Assembly: GCA_052315415.1 (NCBI GenBank)
Contig: JBLSDH010000004.1
Span: forward strand, 1-64,000
DNA length: 64,000 nt
Origin: Cuniculiplasma sp052315415
GTDB lineage: Archaea; Thermoplasmatota; Thermoplasmata; Thermoplasmatales; Thermoplasmataceae
Direction of reading: 5' to 3'
Shown here: positions 8,188 to 15,665 of the stretch, in pieces
How positions within the stretch are numbered: the first letter of the stretch is position 1
Layout: the number at the start of each line of letters is the position of its first letter
The notes under the pieces: generated by a model
What the model was told of the DNA's origin: nothing
The model's database searches: none
What the model saw: the letters and a program-made list of their open reading frames with translations, nothing else
Made by a program: the position numbers and the translations under genes

Positions 8188-9821
8188 TCAGGTATGTATC
8201 AGGGTACCTATCAGAATTATTGTCAAATCCACGTAAAACACTTTTCTAAGAGAAGACATGAGGGCTGGAGCAAATATCCTTGGAAACCACTTTGTCGCAG
8301 AGATCGCTGAAAGAGCAGATGGAGAAATTTGCGACGAAATATGAAGCAGCGTTACAATTTCGTCTATTGGATTAATGCCAAGCAATGCACTGAAATGGGA
8401 TACGTGGACGGAAGTGATGAAAGCGATTTTGCAACAGAGGTATTAATGCCAGCACTGGTGAGGCCTGAAAACGGAGTGTGTGGGAGCATGGCAGTCAATT
8501 CTATTATTAGTAGAGTAAAGAATATTACCATACTTGCGGTTGATCCTACGTTTCTCAAAGTTGAAAACATCCCTGATGCTACTCCCCTATCCTCAGGCGA
8601 AACAGAAGACATTAATGCTGATGCATTTGGTGCGTTGAACCTACCGTAACCTGCACCGAAAACAAATAGCAAAACCCCCTTTTCTGCATACAAGAAATTC
8701 GCACTTATAGTGGTGAGCACGAATATTGCAAATGCTGCCATTACCAGCCCGGTATTTGCTATGCCATTCGAACAGTACTTATCAGATAGCTTGCCGCCGA
8801 TAGGGTCAAATATTGTCATTCCAACTGTCATTGGTAACATAAATATTCCAGCCCAAAAAGGAACGCTATTATAGGAATAACCATGCAGAGGAAGCCATAT
8901 CCCATGCAATAGAAAGATGATCATAAACATCATTCCCATCATGCCCATCCCAGTGATCATAGCAGCAAAACTGCCAAGTGCAAATCCACGTATCTTGAAC
9001 AGGCCTAACCTGAACATGGGCTGTTTCTCTCTTCTTTCAATAAAGGGAAAAGCTATGAGCATAACAGTTCCAATAACTAAAGCAGCTATGACCCATGGAC
9101 TTCCCAACCCCATTGAACTCGATCTATATGGAACTAGGCCATAGGTGACACCTAAAAGTAGGATGACAAGCCAGATACCGAATGTCAAATTTCCAGGGAT
9201 ATCAAGCCTCTTTATTCTTATAGGAGAGGTCTCCTTCAATTTTAAGTATAACCATATTGTGCCAAGAACTCACACAGGCACACTTATAAGAAATACGTAC
9301 CTCCAAGTTATCACAGAAAGAACGCCTCCGAGTAAGATACCAAGACTCATCCCCTCCGTAGCTGCGATTAGATTTATGCCCAGTGCAAATCCTCTTTCTT
9401 TCTTGGTAAAGTTATCCGTTATTATTGCGTTGGAATTTGCCATCAGGAATGCCCCACCTAAGGTCTTAACCATTCTAAATAAAATCAGATCCAATGCTCC
9501 GAGATCTCATTTGTTGGGTGTGAAGAAGAGGAGTATTGATCCGAAGGTGAATATTGCAAATCATAAATTGAAAAGTTTTACTCTGCTAAACATGTCCGAG
9601 AGTCTTCCAATTGTAACAAGAATCACTGCGGTAATTATCATGTCAGCAATCAGAATCATAGTAGATAGGCGAACGCCCCCTGCGATAGTGGATTGAGATC
9701 TATCCCTTTGAATATAGATGGAAGCGCAATGAGAAGAATACTGGAGTTTATTGCTGCCATAAGTACACCCATAGTCGTGTTTGAAAGTGCAACCCATTTC
9801 TCTTGAATCATTTTTATCATC
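8188..9821 (-). pseudogene. MFS drug exporter (DHA2/EmrB-QacA type), frameshifted
   Basis: Three large pieces in different frames (about 9821-9561, 9494-9270, 9239-8364, tail 8385-8188) add up to about 540 codons, the usual length of a 14-helix DHA2 exporter. Recognisable are the start MIQEKWVAL, IGRLSDMFSRVKLFN (motif A), GFALGIN with GMSLGILLGGVLS (motif C region), ITWRYVFLISVPV, GGKLSDKY and SPEDRGVASGM. Small indels rather than deletions break it, so inactivation is recent to intermediate. A divergent HTH-10 regulator remnant lies upstream. Confidence 0.85.
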
Positions 9822-9913
9822 TTTGCATATTATCACTAGCCATAAGTTAATTGTAGAGTATACTCTATATTATATAAGAAAGACTATTAAAGCAGGTGCT
9901 TTAATGAAATCAT

Positions 9914-10590
9914 GCAAAGGTAGTCATCGAAATTGAAAAAAGTAGCGAGATTCCGAATAAGGAACCAAGTGGCGCCATAGAGATTGCTTTAATGATGCGA
10001 AATGTTGAATTTTTCAGGGTAATTTACTTTCTCAGGAAAAGGGCTGATGAGTTTTCGATTATTATACAGGTGAAATTTTTGGGGAAGGGTCATGGTGTCG
10101 AGGATCTTCCGTTCTTGAATTTCCCATAGATCAACGTTCAGATTCTCGATTTCAATTCTTTAAATGAAATCTATACAATATTTGTAAAAGGTAATCCACC
10201 CATCAATTTCATCGAATCAGACAAGACCAATGCTAAACTCTAAATTTTTCCTTTATCAATTGACGTCAACAACGGCAAATACCTCCTTACATTCCTAAAC
10301 AATTTAGAAGATATATTGAAATTCATTGAGGCCAGAAAAAGTGAAGGGTTTGATTTAAGAGTCTTATCTGTGACAAAGGCAAGACTGCCAATAAGTTCGC
10401 CATTGGATAGTCTTACATGTAGGCAACTCGTGGTTCTTAAGGAATCGTACTATTCCGGCTATTACGATATTCCACGAAAGATAAATTCTGACCAGGTAGC
10501 AAAAAAACTATGAATTGCAAACTCAACATTTGTTACTGATATAAGAAGAGCAGGGAACGCATAATGGACGAGCTATTTAACAGCCATTAA
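9914..10590 (+). pseudogene. HTH-10 (bacterio-opsin activator type) regulator, pseudogene
   Basis: The C-terminal part reads LTCRQLVVLKESYYSGYYDI and PRKINSDQVAKKL, stop, IANSTFVTDIRRAGNA, matching the HTH-10 domain found in archaeal Bat-like regulators (LTxRQxExLxxAYxxGYYDxPR). Upstream the same protein can be traced through stops and shifts (AIEIALMMRNVEFFRVIYFL, KGHGVEDLPFLNFP, FIESDKTNAKL) as a sensor region. It was transcribed away from the MFS remnant and probably regulated it. Confidence 0.75.
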
Positions 10591-10704
10591 TAATGAAATA
10601 ACAAAGTTCCCAATGTTTTCTTTATTTTAATGCTAAGGAGAATATTAACATACACGGAGGTCTTGAATTAATCTATGAGAGTGAAATACAAAGAATAAAA
10701 ATAA

Positions 10705-10743
10705 TGGACCGGTTGAGATTTAATTAAAGGATTAAGTGAAAAC
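10705..10743 (+). repeat. tRNA-Ala-derived repeat, copy 3
   Basis: TGGACCGGTTGAGATTTAA (about three to four mismatches to the tRNA end) followed by TTAAAGGATTAAGTGAAAAC, a slightly changed arm. It separates the transporter module from a VapBC-type pair. Confidence 0.85.
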
Positions 10744-10794
10744 TGTTGAGCACACTGGAATTAAAGCACGGTTGTTTATTTAAGGGGACAATGT

Positions 10795-11250
10795 TCATCC
10801 TATATAAAACGAATTTAAGCCGGAGGAGAGTGCCAACTTATGAAGTTTTTCATCTCCAGTGTAAAACTCGTTACATCCAGCTTCAATAGCACTTGTAATC
10901 TGTAAGGCATCAGCAACATAGATATGGTGTTTTATCACAACATCCCAGCTACTTTCCAGTACGCTTTCCGATAAGGTAATTATCCTGATTCTGCTTATCT
11001 TCTTGAGCCTCGCAGTCTCATTCGAGAATCTGCCCATAACTTCATCCAACTGTTCCCTTGTAATTCTTTTCTGTCTGTGTGCCCTGTCAAATACTCCAAT
11101 AACCTCCCCAATATTCCAAACATTAAAAGAAAGCAGAACGTTTCCTAGATAAGCTTCACTGTATTGTGCTCGAATAAATTCCGAGCCAGTTTCATACACA
11201 TACCTCTTTACTATTGCGCTACTGTCAAGATATGCGACTTTCTCTGTCAT
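10795..11250 (-). CDS. vapC: PIN-domain toxin (VapC-like)
   Basis: 151 residues with PIN motifs: AYLDSSAIVKRY near residue 9, the Glu of NIGEVIGVFD near 48, YVADALQITSA near 110 and FYTGDEKLHKLA near 132. The SSAIVKRY start is typical of the group that pairs with short antitoxins of the type next door. It overlaps the antitoxin gene by 26 nt. All acidic residues are present, so it is likely an active ribonuclease. Confidence 0.85.
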   Translation of the reverse strand: MTEKVAYLDSSAIVKRYVYETGSEFIRAQYSEAYLGNVLLSFNVWNIGEVIGVFDRAHRQKRITREQLDEVMGRFSNETARLKKISRIRIITLSESVLESSWDVVIKHHIYVADALQITSAIEAGCNEFYTGDEKLHKLALSSGLNSFYIG

Positions 11251-11485
11251 CCCGCATGCTCCTTACTAGGTCAGATACCTTGCCCTTTGGTTTAATCGGC
11301 TCAAAGTCCAGTTCAGATTTACCACATCTGGAATATTTCATCAAGGATTTGTCTAAATTTAAATACAGCTCGTTTTCGATAGCATCCTCTAGGATGGAGC
11401 TTATATCCATACCTCGCTGTAATGCGAAATTCTTAAGCTCCATCCAAATCTGTTTGTCTATGGATATACTCGTTTTAACTTTCAT
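11225..11485 (-). CDS. vapB: Antitoxin of the PIN-domain pair
   Basis: 86 residues: MKVKTSISIDKQIWMELKNF then RGMDISSILEDAIENEL is a ribbon-helix-helix DNA-binding region; the C-terminal 40 residues (FEPIKPKGKVSDLVRSMRDD) resemble a toxin-wrapping tail. The ATG lies inside a perfect 16-nt palindrome. It overlaps the toxin gene, so the two are translated together. Confidence 0.8.
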   Translation of the reverse strand: MKVKTSISIDKQIWMELKNFALQRGMDISSILEDAIENELYLNLDKSLMKYSRCGKSELDFEPIKPKGKVSDLVRSMRDDRESRIS

Positions 11486-11518
11486 TTAAATTTAAATGGT
11501 ATATTGGTATAATACTAT
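11483..11518 (-). promoter_or_regulatory. Palindromic operator at the antitoxin start
   Basis: CATTTAAATTTAAATG (11483-11498) is a perfect 16-nt palindrome that includes the antitoxin start codon. Directly upstream on the coding strand lie TATA-like sequences with a repeated TATACC unit (11499-11516). This arrangement would let the antitoxin block its own transcription start. Confidence 0.6.
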
Positions 11519-11980
11519 TTACCTTCATACCAGAACTATGGGTAATGAAAGCCCTTCCAAAAACAAGTAGAATTGATAGAATAACACTAAGAAGAAGGCT
11601 CTCCAACAAAAGCCATAGGGGTAAAATAAATCTATTATAAAAAAAACTTTTGTCCCAAGCGCCTAAATGGCACATCTCTTAGCCATTTCACAAACCAAAT
11701 AGGAGCGTATCTTCATTCTTGCGCCCTTCGAGTTTGCTTTCAAAGACATTATGAATTAAAGGTTTCATCATCACAAGCCATATTGAATCAAGTGGCAAAA
11801 TTGTATGGGTACCAATTGTGGATATCAATTGAAATAAGCTTTGAACTGAATTTATTGATAATTTTCCTAATTATTTTAGCAATATGACCCACTTGCCTAT
11901 TTCTCATCTTTGAACAAAGGGAAATTGGAATCCAAAGACCATGATCTAGTTTGTAAATCCGAGCCATTGGTTCGTATAAT
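11519..11980. other. Decayed stretch, no gene supported
   Basis: About 460 bases with hydrophobic or broken frames only. Frames on the minus strand (for example around 11788-12048) show no family motif and no ribosome binding site. Treated as non-coding or remnant DNA of the module between the 10705 and 12139 repeats. Confidence 0.4.
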
Positions 11981-12124
11981 GTGGACTGGAGAATCCTTAT
12001 TGTCATCGACAGCCACGATGTGATATCAGAAATCTTAAACAAGGGCAACTATTTCTCAATTTGCACTGAAGCTTCAAAGATTGACCAGTACATTTTTGCC
12101 GGAACTGGGAACTTCCCTGAGTAG
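11981..12124 (+). pseudogene. Short 3' gene fragment ending at a repeat
   Basis: A 47-codon frame (VDWRILIVIDSHDVISEILN, then GNYFSICTEASKIDQY, ending TGNFPE) stops 15 nt before the 12139 repeat. Its composition looks like a real protein C-terminus, but no family is recognised. The placement repeats a pattern seen at 1920, 2692 and 4984, where plus-strand genes end just left of a repeat. Confidence 0.35.
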
Positions 12125-12138
12125 CAAAATGCATTAAA

Positions 12139-12177
12139 TGGACCTGTCTGGATTTGATTAAAGTTTTAAGCGAATAC
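12139..12177 (+). repeat. tRNA-Ala-derived repeat, copy 2
   Basis: TGGACCTGTCTGGATTTGA (two mismatches to the tRNA end) followed by TTAAAGTTTTAAGCGAATAC, identical to the arm at 4993. The arm contains the inverted repeat TTAAA-GT-TTTAA. Confidence 0.9.
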
Positions 12178-12204
12178 CAAAAATCCATGATAAAAAGCCT
12201 AATC

Positions 12205-12408
12205 TTAGGAGGCAAATTCTATCTTTAGCCAATAGTTAAACAAGGATATCCTTTCGTGATTTATAAGTTCCCAATAGCCTTTGTCAATAAAAAAGGTCAA
12301 ATAAGCACCTTTTTGTATATTATCGATCATAACTTGCAATGATGTGTGATCAACAAGAATAAGTTTCAAACTAGCAAAACCAACGATAAGTGTATTGTTA
12401 GCAAGCAA
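12205..12408 (-). CDS. Hypothetical small protein or gene fragment
   Basis: 67 codons from ATG 12408 with a plausible composition (LKLILVDHTSLQVMIDNI, FFIDKGYWELINHERISLF). No family recognised and no clear ribosome binding site; it may be the C-terminal remnant of a longer gene. It lies just right of the 12139 repeat. Confidence 0.3.
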   Translation of the reverse strand: MLANNTLIVGFASLKLILVDHTSLQVMIDNIQKGAYLTFFIDKGYWELINHERISLFNYWLKIEFAS

Positions 12409-12539
12409 AAGAACCTGTCAATTCCCTTTGAGTCCCCTTTAATTTAAATCTCCAAAAATCTCCAATTGCCATATTATATGAGATAGAATCTCAGCAAATA
12501 GGGGACTAACACTAACATAACAAATAGTTACTTAAATAG

Positions 12540-13049
12540 CTAATCAGATATACTTATTTGACCTGTTTGTCCATTATAATGCATATGCCAATTACTCATA
12601 GTCTCCCTTCCAATAAGACAATGAAAAGATTGGTTAGCTAAATCAACTTCTGTTGCTCTCAGCATGTCATAACTCTTAAGGTTAGAGCCTGGAAAACTTA
12701 GAGATACAAAATAAACTGGAGAAATTTTCGCTCCATTTGCTGTTAGATTGTTCGTCACTCCCTTCTTCTTTAGACCAAGGGCAGAGGCAATTTTCTTATC
12801 AATAGCAAGACCTGATGCCCCAGTATCAACTAGAGCATTGCAAAGAAATGGTTGAGGAGTTTGCAACCCCTGAGTCTGGAGTGTGGAAACAGTAAGCATG
12901 TCTGGAGATATCGCAACATTCAAAATTATACCTTGTTGTGCCAAAAATAATGCCCCAACTGAAGGATTCCATTGCAAATTGATTTTTTTAGGGTCACTAG
13001 GATCTGCGGCTGTTTTGAAACCCATTGGGGATATTGTAAGTAGCCCCAT
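12540..13049 (-). CDS. Retropepsin-like aspartic protease
   Basis: 169 residues. Near residue 92 the sequence LVDTGASGLAI carries the DTG(A/S) motif of retroviral-type aspartic proteases, preceded by hydrophobic strands and followed by a second conserved block (GRETMSNWHMHYNGQTG), the ILGRDxL-like region of these folds. With a single DTG it would act as a homodimer. No transmembrane segment. The ATG abuts the stop of the upstream DUF5678-like gene (TAAATG), so the two form one unit. Substrate unknown. Confidence 0.75.
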   Translation of the reverse strand: MGLLTISPMGFKTAADPSDPKKINLQWNPSVGALFLAQQGIILNVAISPDMLTVSTLQTQGLQTPQPFLCNALVDTGASGLAIDKKIASALGLKKKGVTNNLTANGAKISPVYFVSLSFPGSNLKSYDMLRATEVDLANQSFHCLIGRETMSNWHMHYNGQTGQISISD

Positions 13050-13274
13050 TTACGCCACCGAAGCCAGAAAATTCAATGGCTGTTGTTCTGTCATTTGTAT
13101 TATTAATACATCTTCTACGCCAAATAGCTCGAGGGCTTTTCTATGCGCATCCTGAAAATTAGAAAATGAACCATGTACTTTTTTATCCTTAATTAGAACA
13201 AACATATTTTTGTATTCTCGCATAAATTTCTGTTCATTTTTTTTATAAAATTCAAGGTCTTCTTCAAATGTCAT
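13050..13274 (-). CDS. DUF5678-like small protein
   Basis: 74 residues: FYKKNEQKFMREYKNMFVLI, DKKVHGSFSNFQDAHRKALE and FGVEDVLIIQM follow the DUF5678 pattern (a protein that opens with E/L-x-Y and a KxVxGxxxxxxxAxxxA helix). It directly precedes the retropepsin-like gene with no gap. Such small proteins are commonly found beside retropepsin-like genes, and could be a substrate, chaperone or specificity partner; that role is inference. Confidence 0.65.
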   Translation of the reverse strand: MTFEEDLEFYKKNEQKFMREYKNMFVLIKDKKVHGSFSNFQDAHRKALELFGVEDVLIIQMTEQQPLNFLASVA

Positions 13275-13779
13275 AATCTTATATTTCGGTCTTGTGTATA
13301 TACTTTTTCAGATCTGACATTGTTATTTCTCAGTCGACTTTTCTATTATTCAAGGCTCCTGACCGAACGCAAGAAATGTTATTGAAAAATTTAATTGCAT
13401 GCGAATGAGAAAGGCGCTTTTTAATGAGTTTGATAGGACCTCACATTCACTTAACGACTTCTCTCCTTTAGGCATCTCTACTGTCTTTATGACCCACAAT
13501 GCAGCAATGAAGGATATAGAGATCAAAAATGTCAGAAAAGGGAAAAACAGCTATCACTCACAAACTCTCATAAATATAGGATGAGTGCAGACGGTTATCT
13601 TATCCTCTTCTCTCTGCATAGCTATCCAATGCTGTCTAAAAAATTAACTCAGTCTGAGGATACTGTATTACCTGTTTACAAATAATCGTAGGAAATTAAA
13701 ATTCACTTGATGGAATAAAACTATGAATTTCTTGTATTCCTGTGTGTATATATGCGCATAATGACACAAAAAAGAGAGA
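13275..13779. other. Decayed stretch, no intact gene
   Basis: About 500 bases. One minus-strand frame over about 13400-13570 is hydrophobic (FLTFLISISFIAALWVIKT), hinting at a transport-protein remnant, but it lacks a start and a family match. A plus-strand frame at 13399-13584 has no ribosome binding site or motif. Treated as remnant DNA. Confidence 0.35.
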
Positions 13780-13944
13780 GTGGGTTTGTTCATTGATAGT
13801 GAAATCCTGGACAATGCCAGAGCATATGGCCTTAATCTTTCAACCTTCAAGACCTCCTACCTGAAAGTCTGGCGAAAAAACCCATCCTTTATTTTCTTTG
13901 CAGACTCAGAAAAATTCCGAGTGGACCGGTCGGGATTTGATTAA
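13780..13944 (+). pseudogene. CcdA-like / small archaeal DNA-binding fragment running into a repeat
   Basis: From GTG 13780 the frame gives GLFIDSEILDNARAYGLNLS then TFKTSYLKVWRKNPS and ends VDRSGFD with a TAA inside the 13921 repeat. The pattern xxIDxxILxxAxxxGLNLS matches the start of CcdA-like antitoxins and of small archaeal proteins linked to integrated elements. The C-terminus appears cut by the repeat. Confidence 0.45.
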
Positions 13945-13960
13945 TGTTTTAAGTGAATAC
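13921..13960 (+). repeat. tRNA-Ala-derived repeat, copy 1 (closest to the tRNA)
   Basis: The 20 bases 13921-13940 are identical to 15494-15513 (last 19 nt of the tRNA-Ala gene plus one flanking base). Beyond that the tRNA continues into its T-stem, while this copy continues with the arm TTAATGTTTTAAGTGAATAC. It is the best-preserved tRNA-like half of the whole array and bounds the module with the hydrolase and TetR genes. Confidence 0.95.
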
Positions 13961-13975
13961 TGCGAACGCACTAAC

Positions 13976-14027
13976 CTTATATAATTAGGATAAATCTTAA
14001 TATTAATAGTTAATAACTGGAGGAGGA
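13976..14027 (+). promoter_or_regulatory. Promoter, operator-like palindromes and strong RBS of the hydrolase-tetR operon
   Basis: A TATA-like box (CTTATATAAT, about 13976-13985) is followed by the palindrome TTAATATTAA (13997-14006), the palindrome AGTTAATAACT (14008-14018), then GGAGGAGG (14019-14026) nine nt before the ATG. The palindromes are candidates for the TetR protein encoded downstream. The module thus carries its own promoter just right of the repeat. Confidence 0.55.
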
Positions 14028-14034
14028 AATCAAA

Positions 14035-14850
14035 ATGACGACCACAAGGTATATGACAGTTGGTGAGGGAAGAATTGCATTTGAGGACACAGGAGGAAGT
14101 GGAATGCCTATACTGCTAGTTCCAGGCATGGGTGATCTGAAGGGTGTTTACAGGTTTATAACTGGTGATTTGAATAAAAGAGGATTCAGAGTTATCACTA
14201 TGGACTTGAGGGGAATGGGTGATTCAAGTGCTAGATGGAAGGATTATTCCGAATCATCAATTGCTCTTGATATTGTTACACTCATCAATAAACTTGACTT
14301 GAAATCAGTTGTTCTTGTAGGTAACTCGATATCAGCGGGGGCCTCCATTATAGCTTCCGCCAAGCACCCTGAACTAATTACAAAGCTAGTCCTCATCTCA
14401 CCTTTTGCACGCAATGTTCCTATATCACATTTCAAGCTTTTTCTTTTCAGGGTAGCCATCGTAAGACCTTGGGGCCCCTGGGTTTGGGCCAATTACCAGT
14501 CTTCCGTTCTCTATCCTTCTGTCAAACCTCCAGACATGGAAACCTATCGTTACTCTATACGGAAAATGCTTTCCCAAAAAGGCAGGATGAAAGCTTTCCA
14601 AAAGATGGCCGCAACTAACCATGACAAAGCGCAAGAGAACATTGAAAAATTGAAGGTGCCTACTATGGTAGTGATGGGTTCCAAGGATCCAGATTTTCCA
14701 AATCCCAAAAATGAAATGGAGTGGCTAGCTGAACAAATCGGTGCAAAAACGTTAATGATTGAGGGTGCAGGACATTACCCTCAAGCCGAATATCCGGAAG
14801 AATTTATAAAATGTTTAATAAATTTCATAGGTGAAGGCAGTGTCTCATAG
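14035..14850 (+). CDS. Alpha/beta hydrolase
   Basis: 271 residues of the alpha/beta hydrolase fold. Oxyanion region LLVPGMGD near residue 30, nucleophile elbow VGNSISAG near residue 97, acid in MGSKDPDF near 220 and histidine in GAGHYPQAEYPEEF near 247, so the catalytic triad is complete. No signal peptide; cytoplasmic. Substrate cannot be told; peroxidase/esterase-like relatives are common. It overlaps the TetR gene by 20 nt and is probably repressed by it. It lies in the tRNA-proximal module and is fully intact, unlike most island genes. Confidence 0.85.
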   Translation: MTTTRYMTVGEGRIAFEDTGGSGMPILLVPGMGDLKGVYRFITGDLNKRGFRVITMDLRGMGDSSARWKDYSESSIALDIVTLINKLDLKSVVLVGNSISAGASIIASAKHPELITKLVLISPFARNVPISHFKLFLFRVAIVRPWGPWVWANYQSSVLYPSVKPPDMETYRYSIRKMLSQKGRMKAFQKMAATNHDKAQENIEKLKVPTMVVMGSKDPDFPNPKNEMEWLAEQIGAKTLMIEGAGHYPQAEYPEEFIKCLINFIGEGSVS

Positions 14851-15406
14851 GGCTGGGTTGACTACAGAAATTGTCGTAGATACAGCAATGAAGATTGCAG
14901 ATGAAGAGGGTTTAGAAAAGCTAACTCTATACAGGATAGCCGAGGAGCTAGGAGTAAAGCCACCGTCTCTGTATGAGCATGTAAAAGGAACGGATGATTT
15001 GATCAAACTCTTGAGATTAAAAGGTCTCAAGCTCATGGCTCAGAAATTGCAGCACGCTGTTATAGGAGTTTCAGGAGATGATGCCATTAAAGCGTTTGCC
15101 GATTCATTCAGGCTTTTTGTAAAGAAACATCCTGCAGTGTATAGTGTAACAGTGAAAAGTGATGTTGCAGACAGTAAAGATGTCATATCTGTTGCAGAAG
15201 AAATAATTGATACGATTTATGCTGTACTGAAAATTTATGGTATAAAGGAAGACAAACTCGTTCACGCCACAAGATACTTACGCAGCGTGCTACATGGGTT
15301 CGTTTCACTGGAAATGTCTGGTGGATTTGGAATAAAAATCAGTCCAGATAAAAGTTTTGAGATGGTTAAAGAAATCATAATATCAAATATGAATTATTGG
15401 GTTTGA
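14831..15406 (+). CDS. TetR-family transcriptional regulator
   Basis: 191 residues. The N-terminal 50 residues are a TetR helix-turn-helix: IVVDTAMKIADEEGLEKLTL, YRIAEELGVKPPSLYEHVKG. The C-terminal part (LHGFVSLEMSGGFG) fits the WHG/TetR_C-type ligand domain. The gene overlaps the hydrolase by 20 nt. It likely represses its own operon through the palindromes near 13997-14018; this is inference from position. Confidence 0.88.
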   Translation: MKAVSHRAGLTTEIVVDTAMKIADEEGLEKLTLYRIAEELGVKPPSLYEHVKGTDDLIKLLRLKGLKLMAQKLQHAVIGVSGDDAIKAFADSFRLFVKKHPAVYSVTVKSDVADSKDVISVAEEIIDTIYAVLKIYGIKEDKLVHATRYLRSVLHGFVSLEMSGGFGIKISPDKSFEMVKEIIISNMNYWV

Positions 15407-15494
15407 AAATCTTTTTGTGAAACCATTAGGAAACTATGGCTCATTACTTGACTATTAACAAAAGAAATGGACTTAGATTCCTTGAACAGAAAAG

Positions 15495-15566
15495 TGGACC
15501 GGTCGGGATTTGAACCCGAGGCCTCCTGCTTGCGAAGCAGGCGATCTACCGCTGATCTACCGGCCC
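15495..15566 (-). tRNA. tRNA-Ala (CGC)
   Basis: 72 nt cloverleaf read on the minus strand: acceptor GGGCCGG/CCGGTCC with the G3-U70 pair that identifies alanine tRNA, D-stem GATC/GATC, anticodon stem CCTGC/GCAGG with loop TTCGCAA (anticodon CGC), variable loop of 5, T-stem TCGGG/CCCGA with loop TTCAAAT, discriminator A. No encoded CCA and no intron. Its 3' end faces the island, and its last 19 nt are the source of the repeats at 1.9-14 kb, making it the likely attachment gene. Confidence 0.95.
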
Positions 15567-15585
15567 GTAACCCAAAATGTTTTAC

Positions 15586-15595
15586 CTGTAATATA
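15586..15595 (-). promoter_or_regulatory. TATA box of the tRNA-Ala gene
   Basis: On the minus strand GTATATTACA lies about 20-30 nt upstream of the tRNA 5' end (15566), the usual archaeal TATA spacing for a start at or just before the tRNA. Confidence 0.5.
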
Positions 15596-15665
15596 CCTTT
15601 TTTATTTGATCAAATAGAGTTCTGATCATGGTGAAAATTATAATCCTTGTTCTAATAATCATGCA

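Noticed and set aside
9145..9696. Plus-strand ORF of 183 codons
   Set aside because: Antisense shadow of the MFS pseudogene; the minus-strand frames carry the transporter motifs.
11475..11675. Minus-strand hydrophobic ORF of 66 codons
   Set aside because: It covers the promoter and palindrome of the antitoxin gene and has no supporting features.
13399..13584. Plus-strand ORF of 61 codons
   Set aside because: No ribosome site, no motif, odd composition; lies in decayed DNA.
1928..13960. The repeats as a CRISPR array
   Set aside because: Spacing is 0.8-3 kb and irregular, repeats are not identical, and there are no cas genes; the repeats match a tRNA end instead.
1928..13960. The repeats as MITEs or IS ends
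   Set aside because: No terminal inverted repeat pairs or target duplications flank them; they share the exact 3' part of a tRNA gene and always point the same way.
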